Origin: Tretioscincus oriximinensis
Taxonomy: Eukaryota; Chordata; Lepidosauria; Squamata; Gymnophthalmidae
DNA: 64,000 nt
Direction of reading: 5' to 3'
Assembly: GCA_022410635.1 (NCBI GenBank)
Contig: JAJVDF010000586.1
Span: 1 to 64,000 of the forward strand
Below the pieces are notes generated by a model. It had not been told where the DNA came from. It saw only the letters and a program-made list of their open reading frames with translations, and made no database searches. Within the stretch, counting starts at the first letter, position 1, and each line of letters starts with the position of its first letter. A program made the translations under genes and the position numbers. Shown here one piece after another: positions 22,829 through 33,645 of this stretch.

Positions 22829-24483
22829 TAACTGAAATAAATAATTTTGAAAAAATCTCTGGAATGAAAATTAACATAGACAAATCAGAAATAATGATGC
22901 TGAACATCCCNAGAGTAGAGAAACGGCAGATTGCGAGGCTCTTGGGCTTGAAACTAGGAACTAAAAAAATCAAATATTTGGGGATTACATTGACTAAGAA
23001 CCCTGAGAAAATGGTAAATACAAATATTAAACCGTTGTGGAAAAAGATTAAAAAAACTATCTCCAAATGTAAATCAAACACAAGGAATATTTTGACCAAA
23101 ATCTGGGCTTTCAGGATGATGCTTCTCCCCAAATTTTTATTTCTATTTCAGATGGTACCAGGTCAGATTATGGACAACACCTTTAAATCCTGGGATATTT
23201 TTTTCAAGGAATTGATTTGCAATGGTAATAGGAGAAGGATAGTGAACCATTCCTTCTTCACAAAAAATACCCAAGCAGGTTGGGGATTCCCATGTTTAAA
23301 ATCATACTATCAGACATTCCACATCTTTGAAATAATAGATTTAGAGTTTTGCAACAATTTAAAAACAGTAAAAATAGAGCTGGCTCTGAACAGAGTCAAA
23401 AATTTGTCTTTGATGGGTAAAAAAATACCACCCAATATTAAAGGTATGTGGCTTAAGCCACTGGAAATTTCATATAAAATTTTGCATCGTATTGTAAAGA
23501 AATTAGTACCCTCAGAATATTTGATTATGTCCATTAAAATTATAAATTCTTCAGGAGAGGAGAACCTTGCGAGATACCTTGAAGGTATAACTGTGAAAAG
23601 ACTTAAAGACCTATATGATACACAAGGGAACCCGATAACATTAAGACAATTAAGGCTATACAGCACTAATGTACAAAATTGGATCACAGAAAGAGCTGTT
23701 ATTTCTTTTATTTCCCAGCAGAGGGTTAGACAGTGCATGGTACAACAGAGAGTAGACTTAGAAGATATTATAGAGAAGAGGAGAGAACATAAAAAAGGAA
23801 CCACCAGTTTACTCTATACTTTATTGATTAAAGTCAAATATGACAATTTAAATTTATTAAAAGCTAAATGGATCAATGACATAAATTTTTCAGATCCAGA
23901 ATGGGAAAATTGGATAAATGAAATAAGTAAGATTAAGAGTAATAAATTTAAAGAAACACAACTTAAGATAATCACAAGATGGTACAAAACTCCGGCTCAG
24001 TTAGGCCACACCGGAAATTTTTCCCCTCAATATTGGCACAGTTGTGCCGACTGTGGCACTTATATACACATGTGGCATGACTGCCCGAAAATAACNCAGT
24101 TCTGGGAAGAGATAATTACTGAAATGAACACAATACTGAGTACAAACCTGAGAAACAGTAAACAGTTTTCAATTATGTTTAGGATACCCACTCAAATAAA
24201 TTCAAATATAGCAACATTCATATTTAAAGCAATATGGGCCGGTCAAATCACAATAGCGAGGGGGTGGAAAGATGGCAGTAAATGGAGTATCCACACTTGG
24301 TATGAGTATTTAGCCAAGATATTCTTATTTGATGTTCTTAGAGAAAGAAGAATGAAATCAATGGGTCAATATTTAACAACTAGCTGGGAAAGAGACTGGT
24401 TTCCGTTAATTCTATATAGTGCCGTAAATCAAGTGAATGCTATTATGATCGATATTATTACCATGGTATATAACAAAATATAA
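22816..24483 (+). pseudogene. L1 ORF2 fragment: thumb to C-terminal zinc knuckle
   Basis: Second frame of the same ORF2, 555 codons and otherwise uninterrupted. It begins with KISGMKINIDKSEIM, the L1 motif D region, then IKYLGITLTK. The central portion is the poorly conserved linker. Near the end, CADCGTYIHMWHDC gives a C-x2-C-x4-H-x4-C arrangement, the C-terminal cysteine-histidine motif typical of L1 ORF2. The final part holds IARGWKDGSKWSIHTWYEY, which is matched by the other L1 tail at about 39012-39140. Both ORF2 frames together cover about 720 codons, against roughly 1,250 or more for a complete L1 ORF2. Long preservation of the frame suggests fairly recent insertion. Confidence 0.9.
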
Positions 24484-24650
24484 TTAACTAATTTGTGTTA
24501 TCTGGATCCTGGGGGAGGGAGGGGAAGGAGATTTCTTTGTATTTTTGTATTTTTATTTGTAATGTTTGTGTCCATATCTGTGTATTTCTTTTCTTTCTTT
24601 TCCTTGGAAAATCAAATAAAAATTATTATNAAAAAAAAAACTTAAGTTGA

Positions 24651-25108
24651 AATGGATTAGCTTGGTCTGAGGTCCTATTCGCTTTGGACCTTAAAATGGA
24701 TTGCTAAGCCTTTGAAGAAAGAATCTAAGAAACATAAAACTAATCAATTTTAAAAAAAATACATTAAATAAGGAAATACAAATCAGGACAGTCCAGTTCT
24801 TCATGGCTGAAAACAGTTTTAAACAACATGTACATTTTCTCCAATATAAAGCTTGAGAGAGCAAGAAAGTAGAGAGGAAGTTTCGCATATAACTTATGGT
24901 ATTTTCTTACACAGTGCTCCTCTAATAGTTGCACTGTGTCATCAGACTTACATTATTATCATTTTGCTTTTCCTTTAAGAGGCTAAAGGGAGTTATCTCA
25001 GCCTTTGAAATAGGTAAGTAAAGTAGGCTAAGTCCAAAAGATATATTTATAGCACAATTGCAATTATCTCTTTTCAAGCCCTAGCATCTTCAGGAACATA
25101 CACTTAGC
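24651..25108. other. Unannotated DNA
   Basis: No gene or repeat family recognised. Confidence 0.4.
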
Positions 25109-25531
25109 GTCCGTGCACACAGCTATTTTTTTACTTAAATGGCGTGAGATGAGGGAGGTTCTGGCACACGTGTTAAGCCTTTGTCAGCAGTCATCCCCAG
25201 TTGGCATGTGGAGGGCCAATGTTCCAAAATGTTACCCAGAACTAGGCTCCGTGTGGTTGGGGCCAGCAGTACGTGGCTATCTCCTCCTCTTACTTCAGCA
25301 GAATTTCTTCTAGCATTCGGGGGCTGCTGCTGACAGATTGGCTTTGAGGAGCAGGCAAAAAGATGGTAGTGATCCTTCATTGATGGCAGCAGCAGCCCCC
25401 GAAAGCAGGTAGGGGGGTGTTTGGGCATGAGATTGCTGTATTCNGGAATATAGCTTTGTGTGCACAAACGCGATTGCTAATATTCTGGAATATAGCTTTA
25501 TTCCGATTTTTAGCTCGTCATGTGAACGCAG
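25109..25531 (+). mobile_element. Multi-hairpin MITE family 1, short copy
   Basis: Related to 46864-47783. Both start with a GTGCAYACAGCTATTTT-like end and share GAGATGAGGGAGGTTCTGGC. Both end with TTTTTAGCTCGTC and then a terminus related to TGCACGCAG. This copy keeps one arm of the big hairpin (TTACCCAGAACTAGGCTCCG), the complete small hairpin (GGGGGCTGCTGCTGACAG with CAGCAGCAGCCCCCGAAAGC) and the AT-rich right end. The other hairpin arm and the whole upstream hairpin are missing. The loop DNA is inverted relative to the longer copy. No coding capacity; probably hAT- or other DNA-transposon-derived. Confidence 0.8.
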
Positions 25532-27137
25532 CCTTCGTAATAAGAANGTCCTACAGCTTTCATTTTAAAGAATTGTTTCTGGCCAAGTTGTAGAGAATCC
25601 GTCATAAGAGAGAATCCTAGATTCCCAGGCTGATAACCCTAACATTTCCTATGTTTCATGGCTGAAATAAACTAATTCTGATTGTAGCCCAATGTCTTGC
25701 CCATTAGACTGCAATGANTCTATGCTCAATGTACAGTAACCTTCAGTTTCTTATTATGAGAGTACAGAGATAGCGACATTCCATAAAGATCACTTATTTT
25801 TTATTTTCCATCCTGCCCAAGAATCAACAGTGCATAAAAGCTTAACGTTTTGATTTTCAAGATAGTTTGTTGACATCCCAAGAAACCAGGATATTGTATT
25901 TGTCAGCCTTGGAACCGTGAACAATCCAGGCTACACCCANAGATTCACTTTCTTAGAACTATTTCTTTTTCTAGCACTATTTTACACTTTTTTGCTCTCT
26001 ATCCCAGTGCACAAGTTGGCTATGAGAAGCAGAGACGGGATCAGATCCAGTGGGGGCAGGAAGGACATTGGATGCAGGGAAGATGAATTGGAGTTATTGG
26101 ATGGTCTGGCAGCAATAGAAGCGGAATCAAGTGCTCTGATGTGCCAGATGTGGAGAAATTGTGACTCCACAAATTCCAAAGCAGCAAAGGTAGCAATAAG
26201 AGGATAGAAAACGTGGTGGCTATCCGATGCAGATAGCAAAAGAAATGAAGATATGGGCCATAAGGACCAGCTATCACTGGTCATTTACTTCTAGTTTTCA
26301 GACCGAACATAGTTCAGTGTTGAAGATTTCCTGCAACCTGCATTCTCACTGTAAATTCTTGTGAGAATTCCTGTGCAGCAATCTACATAGCACTGTCATA
26401 GTGCCACATAGCTAAAAGTGCTACAAGAGTTCTTTAAATCATTATACACTTGTAGCACAATCAGTAATAACATGTGTTGCAAATGAAGCAATCTAAGTTT
26501 AAAATGGTGCTATTTAATGTGTATCTGGATGTATCCTTAGTCTCTGCAGACAAAAAATCATGACATTAGACCCCAAACTCTTTTTTATTATTTTGAACAA
26601 AGCTTTTCAAAAGATCCTTGCTGAATCCCAAATTCAAGTTAAAAACGATCACAAGAAAACGGCAACACGCATTGAATCAGAAAGAAAACTGCCTGACATA
26701 AAGGCTATTTTTCCAGCTATTTTTCATCCTGTCTCTATCCCCATCTTGCTATGTCTACTACCCAGCCTGATGAAGAGCCCTGGGGAATTCAAAAGCTCGG
26801 ACACAGTTTTGTGGTGCTTGGTTAAAAAGGTTACTCTATTCTGTATTTTGAAAGAAGAAGAAAGCCATATTAGGACGATTCAGCTGCGGAGGCTTCAAAG
26901 GAAAGTATTTCCCCAAAGCTTCTCCAGGACTGAGTAATTGCTAAGCAGCCTTCGGGAGCCTTTCAAGCTTTGCCATGTCAGAGACAATAGACATCCATGA
27001 TGAATGGGAAGTGATTCTCTAAATTTATTCAACAATTGATCTAATCTTAAACCAGATTCAGAGATATACTTTCAGATGAGACTGTCTATTGAGAAATGGA
27101 GAGGCCCAAATTGATGCTGATTATAAGACAGAGGGTG
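25532..27137. other. Unannotated DNA
   Basis: No gene recognised. A 125-codon plus-strand frame at 26560-26937 has no domain I can name; its composition is unremarkable and it is probably a chance frame. Confidence 0.4.
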
Positions 27138-27830
27138 CATTTCCACTAGGAGGGGCAAAGGGGCACAAAAGCTATGTGGATCTGTGCTGGATGCCTGCAT
27201 TCCCCATTTAATCCAAATGGGAAACAGTTCTGCCATGTGCCAAAGCATAGGGATGTGGTGTCTGAGCAGATTTCACTCAAAACTCCACTGTAAGCGCAGC
27301 TTAATGCATTTTGTGTTACATGCACTCGGCGACGGTTTTGCCATGTCTGATTAGAGACTAGTCAATCTTTGGGAGTTTTCCTGCAAAACCAGAAGCAGCC
27401 CCAAGGATTGGGATCCACTGCAGCAATTCTTCCCATTTCTTCTGTTGCCTTCTGACAGGAGTTTAAATTTCCCCAGCATGGGAAAATTAAACTCCTGTCA
27501 GGAGGTAGCAGAACAAGGAGAAGATCCACAAAGATCTCCCTTGCTGTCATAAACCCTGATGCTCGGCCTGGTTCTGGATCCAGAACCAGACCCAAGGATC
27601 ACAACCTCTGCTTTTATGCAAGTGAAAACTTGCCCAAACCAGGGATTTAAGGGGGAAAAACTATTGTATCTCCTGCAACCGCTGAAGCTGTGCTTTTTCC
27701 CTGCCCTGTTCACTCACTGGAATGGGTCAAAACCGGGTAGGGAATGAGGGAAAACTGCGAAGTGGATCAAAACCTAATTCACATTTTTGCTCCCTGTAGG
27801 AAAACAGCCAGTGCCAGGTTTATGGGTTTA
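27138..27830. mobile_element. Palindrome-rich MITE family 3, copy 1
   Basis: Sequence shared with 42590-42850 and 51400-52295 (the last partly inverted). It contains an exact 22-bp palindrome at 27568-27589 centred on GGATCC. It also contains a hairpin built on ACAGGAGTTTAAATTTCCCC and its inverse (about 27458-27505). The phrases CTTTTATGCAAGTGAAAACT and CCCCAAGGATTGGG recur in the sister copies. No coding capacity. The left end GGGTGCATTTCCACTAG resembles the minus-strand end of the 52 kb copy (CTAGCATTCCCACTAG). Boundaries are approximate. Confidence 0.6.
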
Positions 27831-28167
27831 CCAACCTTTTTTTATGAGCACAACACAATTAAACTTTTGACTACTTGCCATGGCAGCCATTACTACTACG
27901 TGATGTCTGGTTTATTCCCCAGTAATGTTTGGTTTATTCCCCGAATAATTGGATACAATATAGTTGAAACAGANCCCCTCCTCCTTTAAAAGCTGCATAG
28001 AANAGGGAATATGATTTCCCCAAATTCACTCTTCTATGTGATCATGAAAACAATACAATCTCTGTCCTCTTTTGCATATTGTAACATTAGTTAAAAAATC
28101 TATCAGAACTGCAGTTTATTGATTTCATAGAGGAACATGGCATTAAAAATTATGTTACTTCAGGAGG

Positions 28168-28478
28168 TTAGAAACATACAGCAGGAACCCTGCTGGATTC
28201 GACCACAATCCATCCAGGCCAGCATTCCATTTCAACAAGGTCCACTTGTTGCATTCTCATGCAGAAAACAAAGCTAAAACTTCACCTGCTCTTGACACCC
28301 TGCAAAAGGTTTTTAGAGGCATCTTGCCTATCTTTCCAACCTTGAGGCAATACCTAGGCATTCATCTCAGTAATCTTAGGTACATCTGCCATCCATGAAT
28401 TTGTCTAACTCTTTCCTAAAACTGTCCAGGATGGTGCTTATCACCATCTTTTCTGGGAGCAAATTCCATAGATTTTCT
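28168..28478 (-). mobile_element. CR1-like LINE 3' end, copy 2 (diverged)
   Basis: Antisense CR1-like end. The plus strand shows CCCTGCTGGATTCGACCACA and later CACCATCTTTTCTGGGAGCA. Read on the minus strand, the latter encodes an ENLWNLLPEK-type phrase equivalent to GLWNLLPEEV at 40655-41124. It is more diverged than the other copies. Confidence 0.75.
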
Positions 28479-28701
28479 TCTGGCTTCTAACTCAAGAGCA
28501 CCAATTGGTGAAACCGAAGACTATGTAAGTACTGAAGAAGTGCTCCAGTGGCACCACAGCATCATCACTCATCTCACTGGCAATCATTCTGATTCTGACA
28601 TAAAGCTAATGATGGCATCCAGATCTTTATAAGCAGCCTGAAGAAGGGTGTGTGTGAGAAAAAGAACAGTAAGAACATAATCACAAAGTCAGCAGATGTC
28701 A

Positions 28702-28763
28702 CCACATCTCAAGAGGGACATTTTGGAACTGGAGAAGGTGCAGGAAAGGGCAACAAAAACGAT
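28702..28763 (+). pseudogene. CR1/L2-type ORF2 fragment near the C-terminus
   Basis: The plus strand carries CATTTTGGAACTGGAGAAGG and onward, encoding an LELEKVQERATKT-type phrase. This is characteristic of the region after the reverse transcriptase in CR1/L2 elements. It ends abruptly at the junction with an antisense piece. Confidence 0.65.
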
Positions 28764-28862
28764 CTATGCCTGATCTTAAGGAAAGATTAAATATTTTGGT
28801 TAGAAGTTCAGCAATTTCGCATTTGAGTTCTTTAAGAATTCTTGGGTGAATGCCGTCTGGCC
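28760..28862 (-). pseudogene. CR1/L2-type reverse transcriptase fragment
   Basis: The minus strand encodes RPDGIHPRILKELKCEI and then AELLTKIFNLSL. PDGIHPRILKEL is the hallmark early reverse transcriptase motif of CR1/L2 LINEs. It abuts the sense-oriented fragment at about 28762 and the second 64-bp direct repeat at 28860. About 34 codons survive. Confidence 0.8.
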
Positions 28863-28924
28863 TGAAGAAGGGTGTGTGTGAGAAAAAGAACAGTAAGAAC
28901 ATAATCACAAAAGTCAGCAGATGT

Positions 28925-29916
28925 TGAGGCTTCATCTCATTTTTCTGATAATAATGAGCTTTAGGAACAGTATTAAAAACTTGTGTGAAGAACTTTTTGT
29001 TCTTTCTCTGTGCAGTTGAATTATTCCCCTTTCCTTCTCTCCATTTCTGGCATGAAGAAAAGTTGTACTTTGCTCTCAGTGTTATTAAGGACACTAGGAA
29101 ATAATTTTTCCTGATAGAAAGTGCAGCAGAGCACGATACTTCCTGCTATCTATATGCTGAGAGAGAGAAATAATTATAACATTACGAAAGGTAATTATCA
29201 TTAAGTATAACTTGCTAGGGAAACCACCCAAACATTCCCCTCCAGCAAGTCACAGAAATATCTTAAAATGAACCCCTGTTAATTGTAACTCAGAGAAATT
29301 GTTTTAGCTTATACCTCATGTGAGCTTTTTACAGACAGCAAGAGGCAGCACAGAATATAAATAGATCCCATGATTGCCTTCTTGCCTTGGCCTGCCAACA
29401 CAGGCAGCAAATTCCCACATAGATTTACTCATCTTGAATACCTTCAGAATTAGTTAGGTGCGTATAAAGTTGCTCTGCTGGGCACTTCTAGGAATCAACC
29501 AAATGCCTACCCCCCCTTTTTTGTATTACATATCATGTGCTTGATGAGTTTCCAGAAATCTCCAGTCAAGTGGCTTCATATGAATCTCACTTAGAATTGG
29601 TAAATTTCACAGAATTCAAAGACAAGCTATGATTTTTTTAAAAAATGTTTTGGCCCAAAGTGTGTGATTTTGGGACTGCTAAGGAGAGAGGTTGGGGTGA
29701 AATGTGGTAAAGTTTTCCCTGGACTATTGGATCAATGCAACTCTAATCTCACTAGATATGTAAGTAAGTGGGGTCATCAGGGGAAATCTTGGATTCTTGG
29801 ATTTCCCATAATAGATTTGCGATATATATTTTTCATCTCCCAAATGGGACTATCTTGGGAAGGCCATGGGAAAAGCTAACAATCTCAAAACAATTCTAGG
29901 GAGAGTTTCTCAAAAC
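28925..29916. other. Unannotated DNA
   Basis: No gene or repeat family recognised. Confidence 0.4.
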
Positions 29917-30468
29917 AAACCGGGACGGGGGTGGGGTGCGTGCGTGCACGTGCGCGCACACACATGTACGCACGCGCACATNCGGATACTTGTAGTGAGA
30001 CAGGCAAAACCTCTCTTTTGCCTGTCTCACCATAAGCGTCCNTGTGTGTGCGTTCGTGTGTGCGTATCTGCTCCAATGCTGAAGGCGGAGTTTCGCGTCA
30101 GGGAAAGCCGCCAACTCGCCTCCAGCAGAGCAAAAACACCTGGGTTTGTGACAGGAGAACAGAGCTATCCTGTCACAAACCCAGGCGTTTTTGCTCCGCT
30201 GGAGGCGAGTTCGCNGCTTTGCCTGACTCTGCCTCCAGCATTGGAGCAGCTACAGCACACTCCGAGGTTTCTCCCAGGACCCTGGAAAGCGTTGCCGGAC
30301 TGGAGCCGTCAGCTCTGACGGCTCTTTTTTCTTTAAAACCCTGCATTTTTACATTCCCTGATGCAGTATCGGGGAATGTAAAAAGCCGGGATTTTGTCGT
30401 AAAACCCGGAGGGGACTATATTTTAGTCCCCCAAACCGGGATTGTCCTTCCTTCCGGGATTTAGCATC
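29917..30468. mobile_element. Multi-hairpin MITE family 2, copy 1
   Basis: A non-coding element shared with 62282-62802. It contains five separate inverted repeats in a row: 29995-30030 (15-bp arms), 30070-30247 (arms of about 80 bp with a 13-base loop), 30303-30324 (9-bp arms), 30346-30384 (13-bp arms) and 30405-30440 (GGGGACTA with TAGTCCCC inside CCCGG and CCGGG). The outer ends carry AAACCGGGACGGGG at the left and CCAAACCGGGATTGTCC at the right. It lacks about 30 bp of the 5' end present in the other copy. Confidence 0.82.
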
Positions 30469-30506
30469 CTTCTGATGTATGCCACGTATATCATTCTGAA
30501 GTAAGC

Positions 30507-30507
<1 letters not shown>

Positions 30508-30598
<91 letters not shown>

Positions 30599-30929
30599 GA
30601 AGAAGAAGAAGAAGAAGAAGAAGAAGAAGAAGAAGAAGANNNNNNNNNNNNNNNNNNNNNNNNNNNNNNNNNNNNNNNNNNNNNNNNNNNNNNNNNNNNN
30701 NNNNNNNNNNNNNNNNNNNNNNNNNNNNNNNNNNNNNNNNNNNNNNNNNNNNNNNNNNNNNNNNNNNNNNNNNNNNNNNNNNNNNNNNNNNNNNNNNNNN
30801 NNNNNNNNNNNNNNNNNNNNNNNNNNNNNNNNNNNNNNNNNNNNNNNNNNNNNNNNNNNNNNNNAAGAAGAAGAAGAAGAAGAAGAAGAAGAAGAAGAAG
30901 AAGAAGAAGAAGAAGAAGAAGAAGAAGAA
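30508..30929. repeat. Compound (AAT)n(GAT)n(GAA)n microsatellite with assembly gap
   Basis: The tract runs AAT (30508-30547), GAT (30548-30595), GAA (30596-30639), a run of 225 N (30640-30864), and GAA again (30865-30929). True length is unknown. Open frames across it encode homopolymers and are not genes. Confidence 0.95.
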
Positions 30930-31639
30930 CCATTATAATGAAGAGATATTTTTTCATTAATTACCTGAATATATGAAGTGAAGTACCCAGAGAGTTCTAA
31001 AGAACTGTATATAGCTCTATATATTTTCCTGGCAGAGAGAGAGGAGTGGTATGCCATTGTCTATTTTTCAGAAGAGGCTAAGTTTATTTTACAACTTAGA
31101 ACAACTTTAGGGGCGCTCAAGAATACAAAGCTGCTCGTTTCAGGTTATAGCCAATCATTTAGATCTCAGAAGAAATAAATCAAAACCCAAAAACTGTTTA
31201 GTTTAAAGGATGTACTTCAGGCCAAACCTGACAAAAATGAAACCAGTTACAAAGTTCTGAAGTCAAGTATTCATTGCATTCATGCATTAAAACCAGTGAA
31301 ATCNAAGGAACAAATTATTCAGCAGCAAAAGTTTTTAATACCAATGCAATTCACACATCAGGCTTATTGCTTATACCCAGTGCAGGAAAGAGATTATCTG
31401 GTTGTTAATCACCAGGAAATGACCTTTGTCACATTTGAAATATACTTGGCTCAGAAATATATAAGGCAATTGGTATGGCAAAAATGATAAAAAATTTGAA
31501 TCACACCTTTCATAATTTTGGCTCCTGCTCAATAGCTGCTGATTGAATAAGTTGGCTGGAAGATCTAGCATAAACATAAAGCCATAGATCAGAAATGTGC
31601 TCTTCCACCCACCCACCCACATCCTGCTGCCCAACGCCT
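30930..31639. other. Unannotated DNA
   Basis: No gene or repeat family recognised. A short CACC-type run (CCACCCACCCACCCACATCC) lies near 31605. Confidence 0.4.
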
Positions 31640-32215
31640 AGCATGCTTGGAGGAAGATCATTATTTAGAGACTTTTGAACTTGGCTTCAGGCATGGTTAT
31701 AGCACTGAGATTACCTTGGTTCTGCTAGTCAGTGCCCTTTTCTGGGAAAAAAGCAGGTGGTTTTTTACCATGATTATACTGAGATCCCTATATGGCTTCT
31801 GGAAATGCTACAGATTTTGGAAAGTGAAGAAACCGGGTAGAGATAATCTCCAAGGCCAAGNCCTAAGAATAGTTTTGGAAGGTTTTTGCCCAATACCCTG
31901 GAACACACTTATTTTCCATGCTCTTACGTATATCTCATAATCCATAATATTGATGGCTGGGAGAGGTCATTAGATGGTAGAGTAAGATGTCATCAATATG
32001 CAAATGGCACCAAGTTCTACCTCTAAGTGCCATCTAAATCAGAGAGGCAGCTTAAGTACTTGAAAGATATTTGGAGGCAGTAAAGGGCTATATGGAGTCC
32101 AATACATTGAAACTGAATCCCAAAAAGGTGGAGCTGCTGTGTGATGAAGAGATGTCCATGAAGCGATACCTTCTCATTCTTGATTACTTTTCCTTGCTTT
32201 GGAAAGGAGAAGTGC
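31640..32215 (+). pseudogene. Decayed L2-like LINE reverse transcriptase
   Basis: The plus strand carries, in several frames, degraded versions of L2-type reverse transcriptase motifs: FELGFRHGYSTEITLVLL (compare the SGFRPGHSTETAL type), a HQYANGTKFYL phrase where YADDTQLYL would be expected, and SNTLKLNPKKVELL (compare NLLKLNPDKTEVLL). Both catalytic aspartates of the YADD box are lost. The copy has multiple frameshifts and stops and is old. Ends are approximate. Confidence 0.75.
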
Positions 32216-33333
32216 ATAATTTTGAGTGTTCTCTTTAGCAGTCAAGGAACTGGAGACTTTGCAATAATATTCCCTAGGTTATACTTTCTCAGATGTCTCA
32301 GCCACATTATTTATATAAATTTAGGCCATAGGTGAAGACATATCTCTTCATACTGATCTTTGGTTGAGGGAACACCCAGTCCTTCCCGTGCAGGTACTGT
32401 CACTCTTTTAGCTAGTTTATTTTATCTGATATGGATTTTAGAAAGTGCCTTCAGTGAGTGAGAAAACAATTCAGGATCTTCTTTATATCAAAGACTTCTC
32501 TCTTCCTGCCAAATGGCAGAAGAAAATCCTGGAAAATTGCCAGGCTCGCTTACTTCTTTTCAGTATTTTTCTTCTATGTGTAGAAAGTTCCTTCCCATAT
32601 TCCTTTAAAATTTTCCGCATATTTTCTATTTTTCAAGAAAAACAATCCCACAAAGAAAGACCGGACAGAAGTAAGCAGTCACTATTATTTGTTTGTTTGC
32701 TTTTTTTATCCGTCAAATGTCTCTGGGTAATTTGCCTCAACAACAACAACAAAAATTCAAAATAAACACACTTAATGCATTGTTGCTGTTGGGATTTCTG
32801 GAGTATTTTCTCTACCAGAGATTTAATCAGTTTTCGCTTGAGTAATCTGAGATTGCTTTGGGATTTCCATGGGATGCCCCTAAGCCTCCATTCCCATTGT
32901 AGCAAATAGTCTAGTTTGGAATGAAAACAGGTGAAATCCGGATTTAATTTGTTTCTTTTCCTCTTTACTTTCTAGCCCCACTGGAGCCAGCAAAACTGAT
33001 TATTCTTGGGTGGGGAATCTACTTCCATGGTGGGGAAAGGGAGGGCAGCCAATAGTCAGATGGAAGTGTTCTGCTCTCTGACTGTTTATGCATAGAGGGT
33101 GCTGTTTCTCCCTCTATGGGTCCATTTCCAGTTTCCATGCAAATGCTAGGCAGGGAAGATGGATTAGAAAGTGGAATCCTCTCTATTTTCTGTTCAACAT
33201 NGCCCTCCTCTGCCCCCATGGGTTTATATTTGTGAAACTGTATAGTTGCAGAAATATCAGTTTTGGGGGGAAAAAATGCTTGACCGCCATTTGGCAACTG
33301 CAGTGTTAAGCTATTCTAAAAACATGCCAGCAC
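32216..33333. other. Unannotated DNA
   Basis: No gene recognised. A short (CAA)n tract lies at about 32738-32752. Confidence 0.4.
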
Positions 33334-33645
33334 CAGGCATGGATAGCTCAGCTGCTTAGGAATCCATCTCTTGCCTGGGAGATGGGGTTTCGAAGCCCTG
33401 TGTGGGACGTGGGGAGGGGTGGGCACCTTCCACTAGCCTGTAGCTCTAGCCAACCCAGCTATTCGAAAGCAGGAACTGCAAGAAATTGCAACTGACTGCA
33501 AGTAGATACATGGGAACCACCAGAGTCTGGTGGGGAAGATAGAATGTGAGCCTTCGGGCAAAATACCCTTGTAAGCCGCTTTGATTCCCTTTGTAAGGTG
33601 AGAAAAGCGGGGTATAAGAACCCAGTTCTTCTTCTTCTTCTTCTT
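33334..33645 (+). mobile_element. tRNA-derived SINE, copy 5
   Basis: Full-length copy. The tRNA-like head begins CAGGCATGGATAGCTCAGCT and includes GGGGTTTCGAAGCCC as the B box. The body contains CTAGCCAACCCAGCTATTCG, the end AGAAAAGCGGGGTATAAGAA, and a (TTC)n tail of about six units. Together with 41761-42067 it is the best-preserved member and serves as reference for the family. Confidence 0.92.

Larger units (their letters stand above)
22304..24650 (+). mobile_element. 5'-truncated L1 LINE with target-site duplication
   Basis: An L1-clade non-LTR retrotransposon that copies itself by target-primed reverse transcription. The insert spans about 22316-24640 and is flanked by AACTTAAGTTGA at 22304-22315 and 24639-24650. 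The 5' end is lost: there is no 5' UTR, ORF1 or endonuclease domain, and the remainder starts in the reverse transcriptase. The 3' UTR has a G-rich tract (24511-24528), an AATAAA-like signal (AAATAAAAATT) and a short A tail at about 24630-24640. The copy is a dead insertion, with no promoter and a frameshift in ORF2. Confidence 0.92.
28636..28924. repeat. 64-bp direct repeat flanking two opposed LINE pieces
   Basis: A 64-bp unit starting GCCTGAAGAAGGGTGTGTGT and ending AGTCAGCAGATGT occurs at 28636-28699 and again at 28860-28924. The copies differ by one inserted base. Between them are two LINE fragments facing opposite ways (separate entries). Confidence 0.9.

Noticed and set aside
23310..23804. 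164-codon minus-strand frame
   Set aside because: It is the shadow of L1 ORF2 on the opposite strand.
26560..26937. 125-codon plus-strand frame with no repeat overlap
   Set aside because: No domain, signal or splice context could be recognised. Length is within chance expectation for AT-rich DNA of this size. A protein search with no hit would confirm this.
30349..31057. Frames of about 200 codons with Leu, Ser, Ile, Glu or Lys homopolymers
   Set aside because: They read through microsatellite units and a run of N bases.
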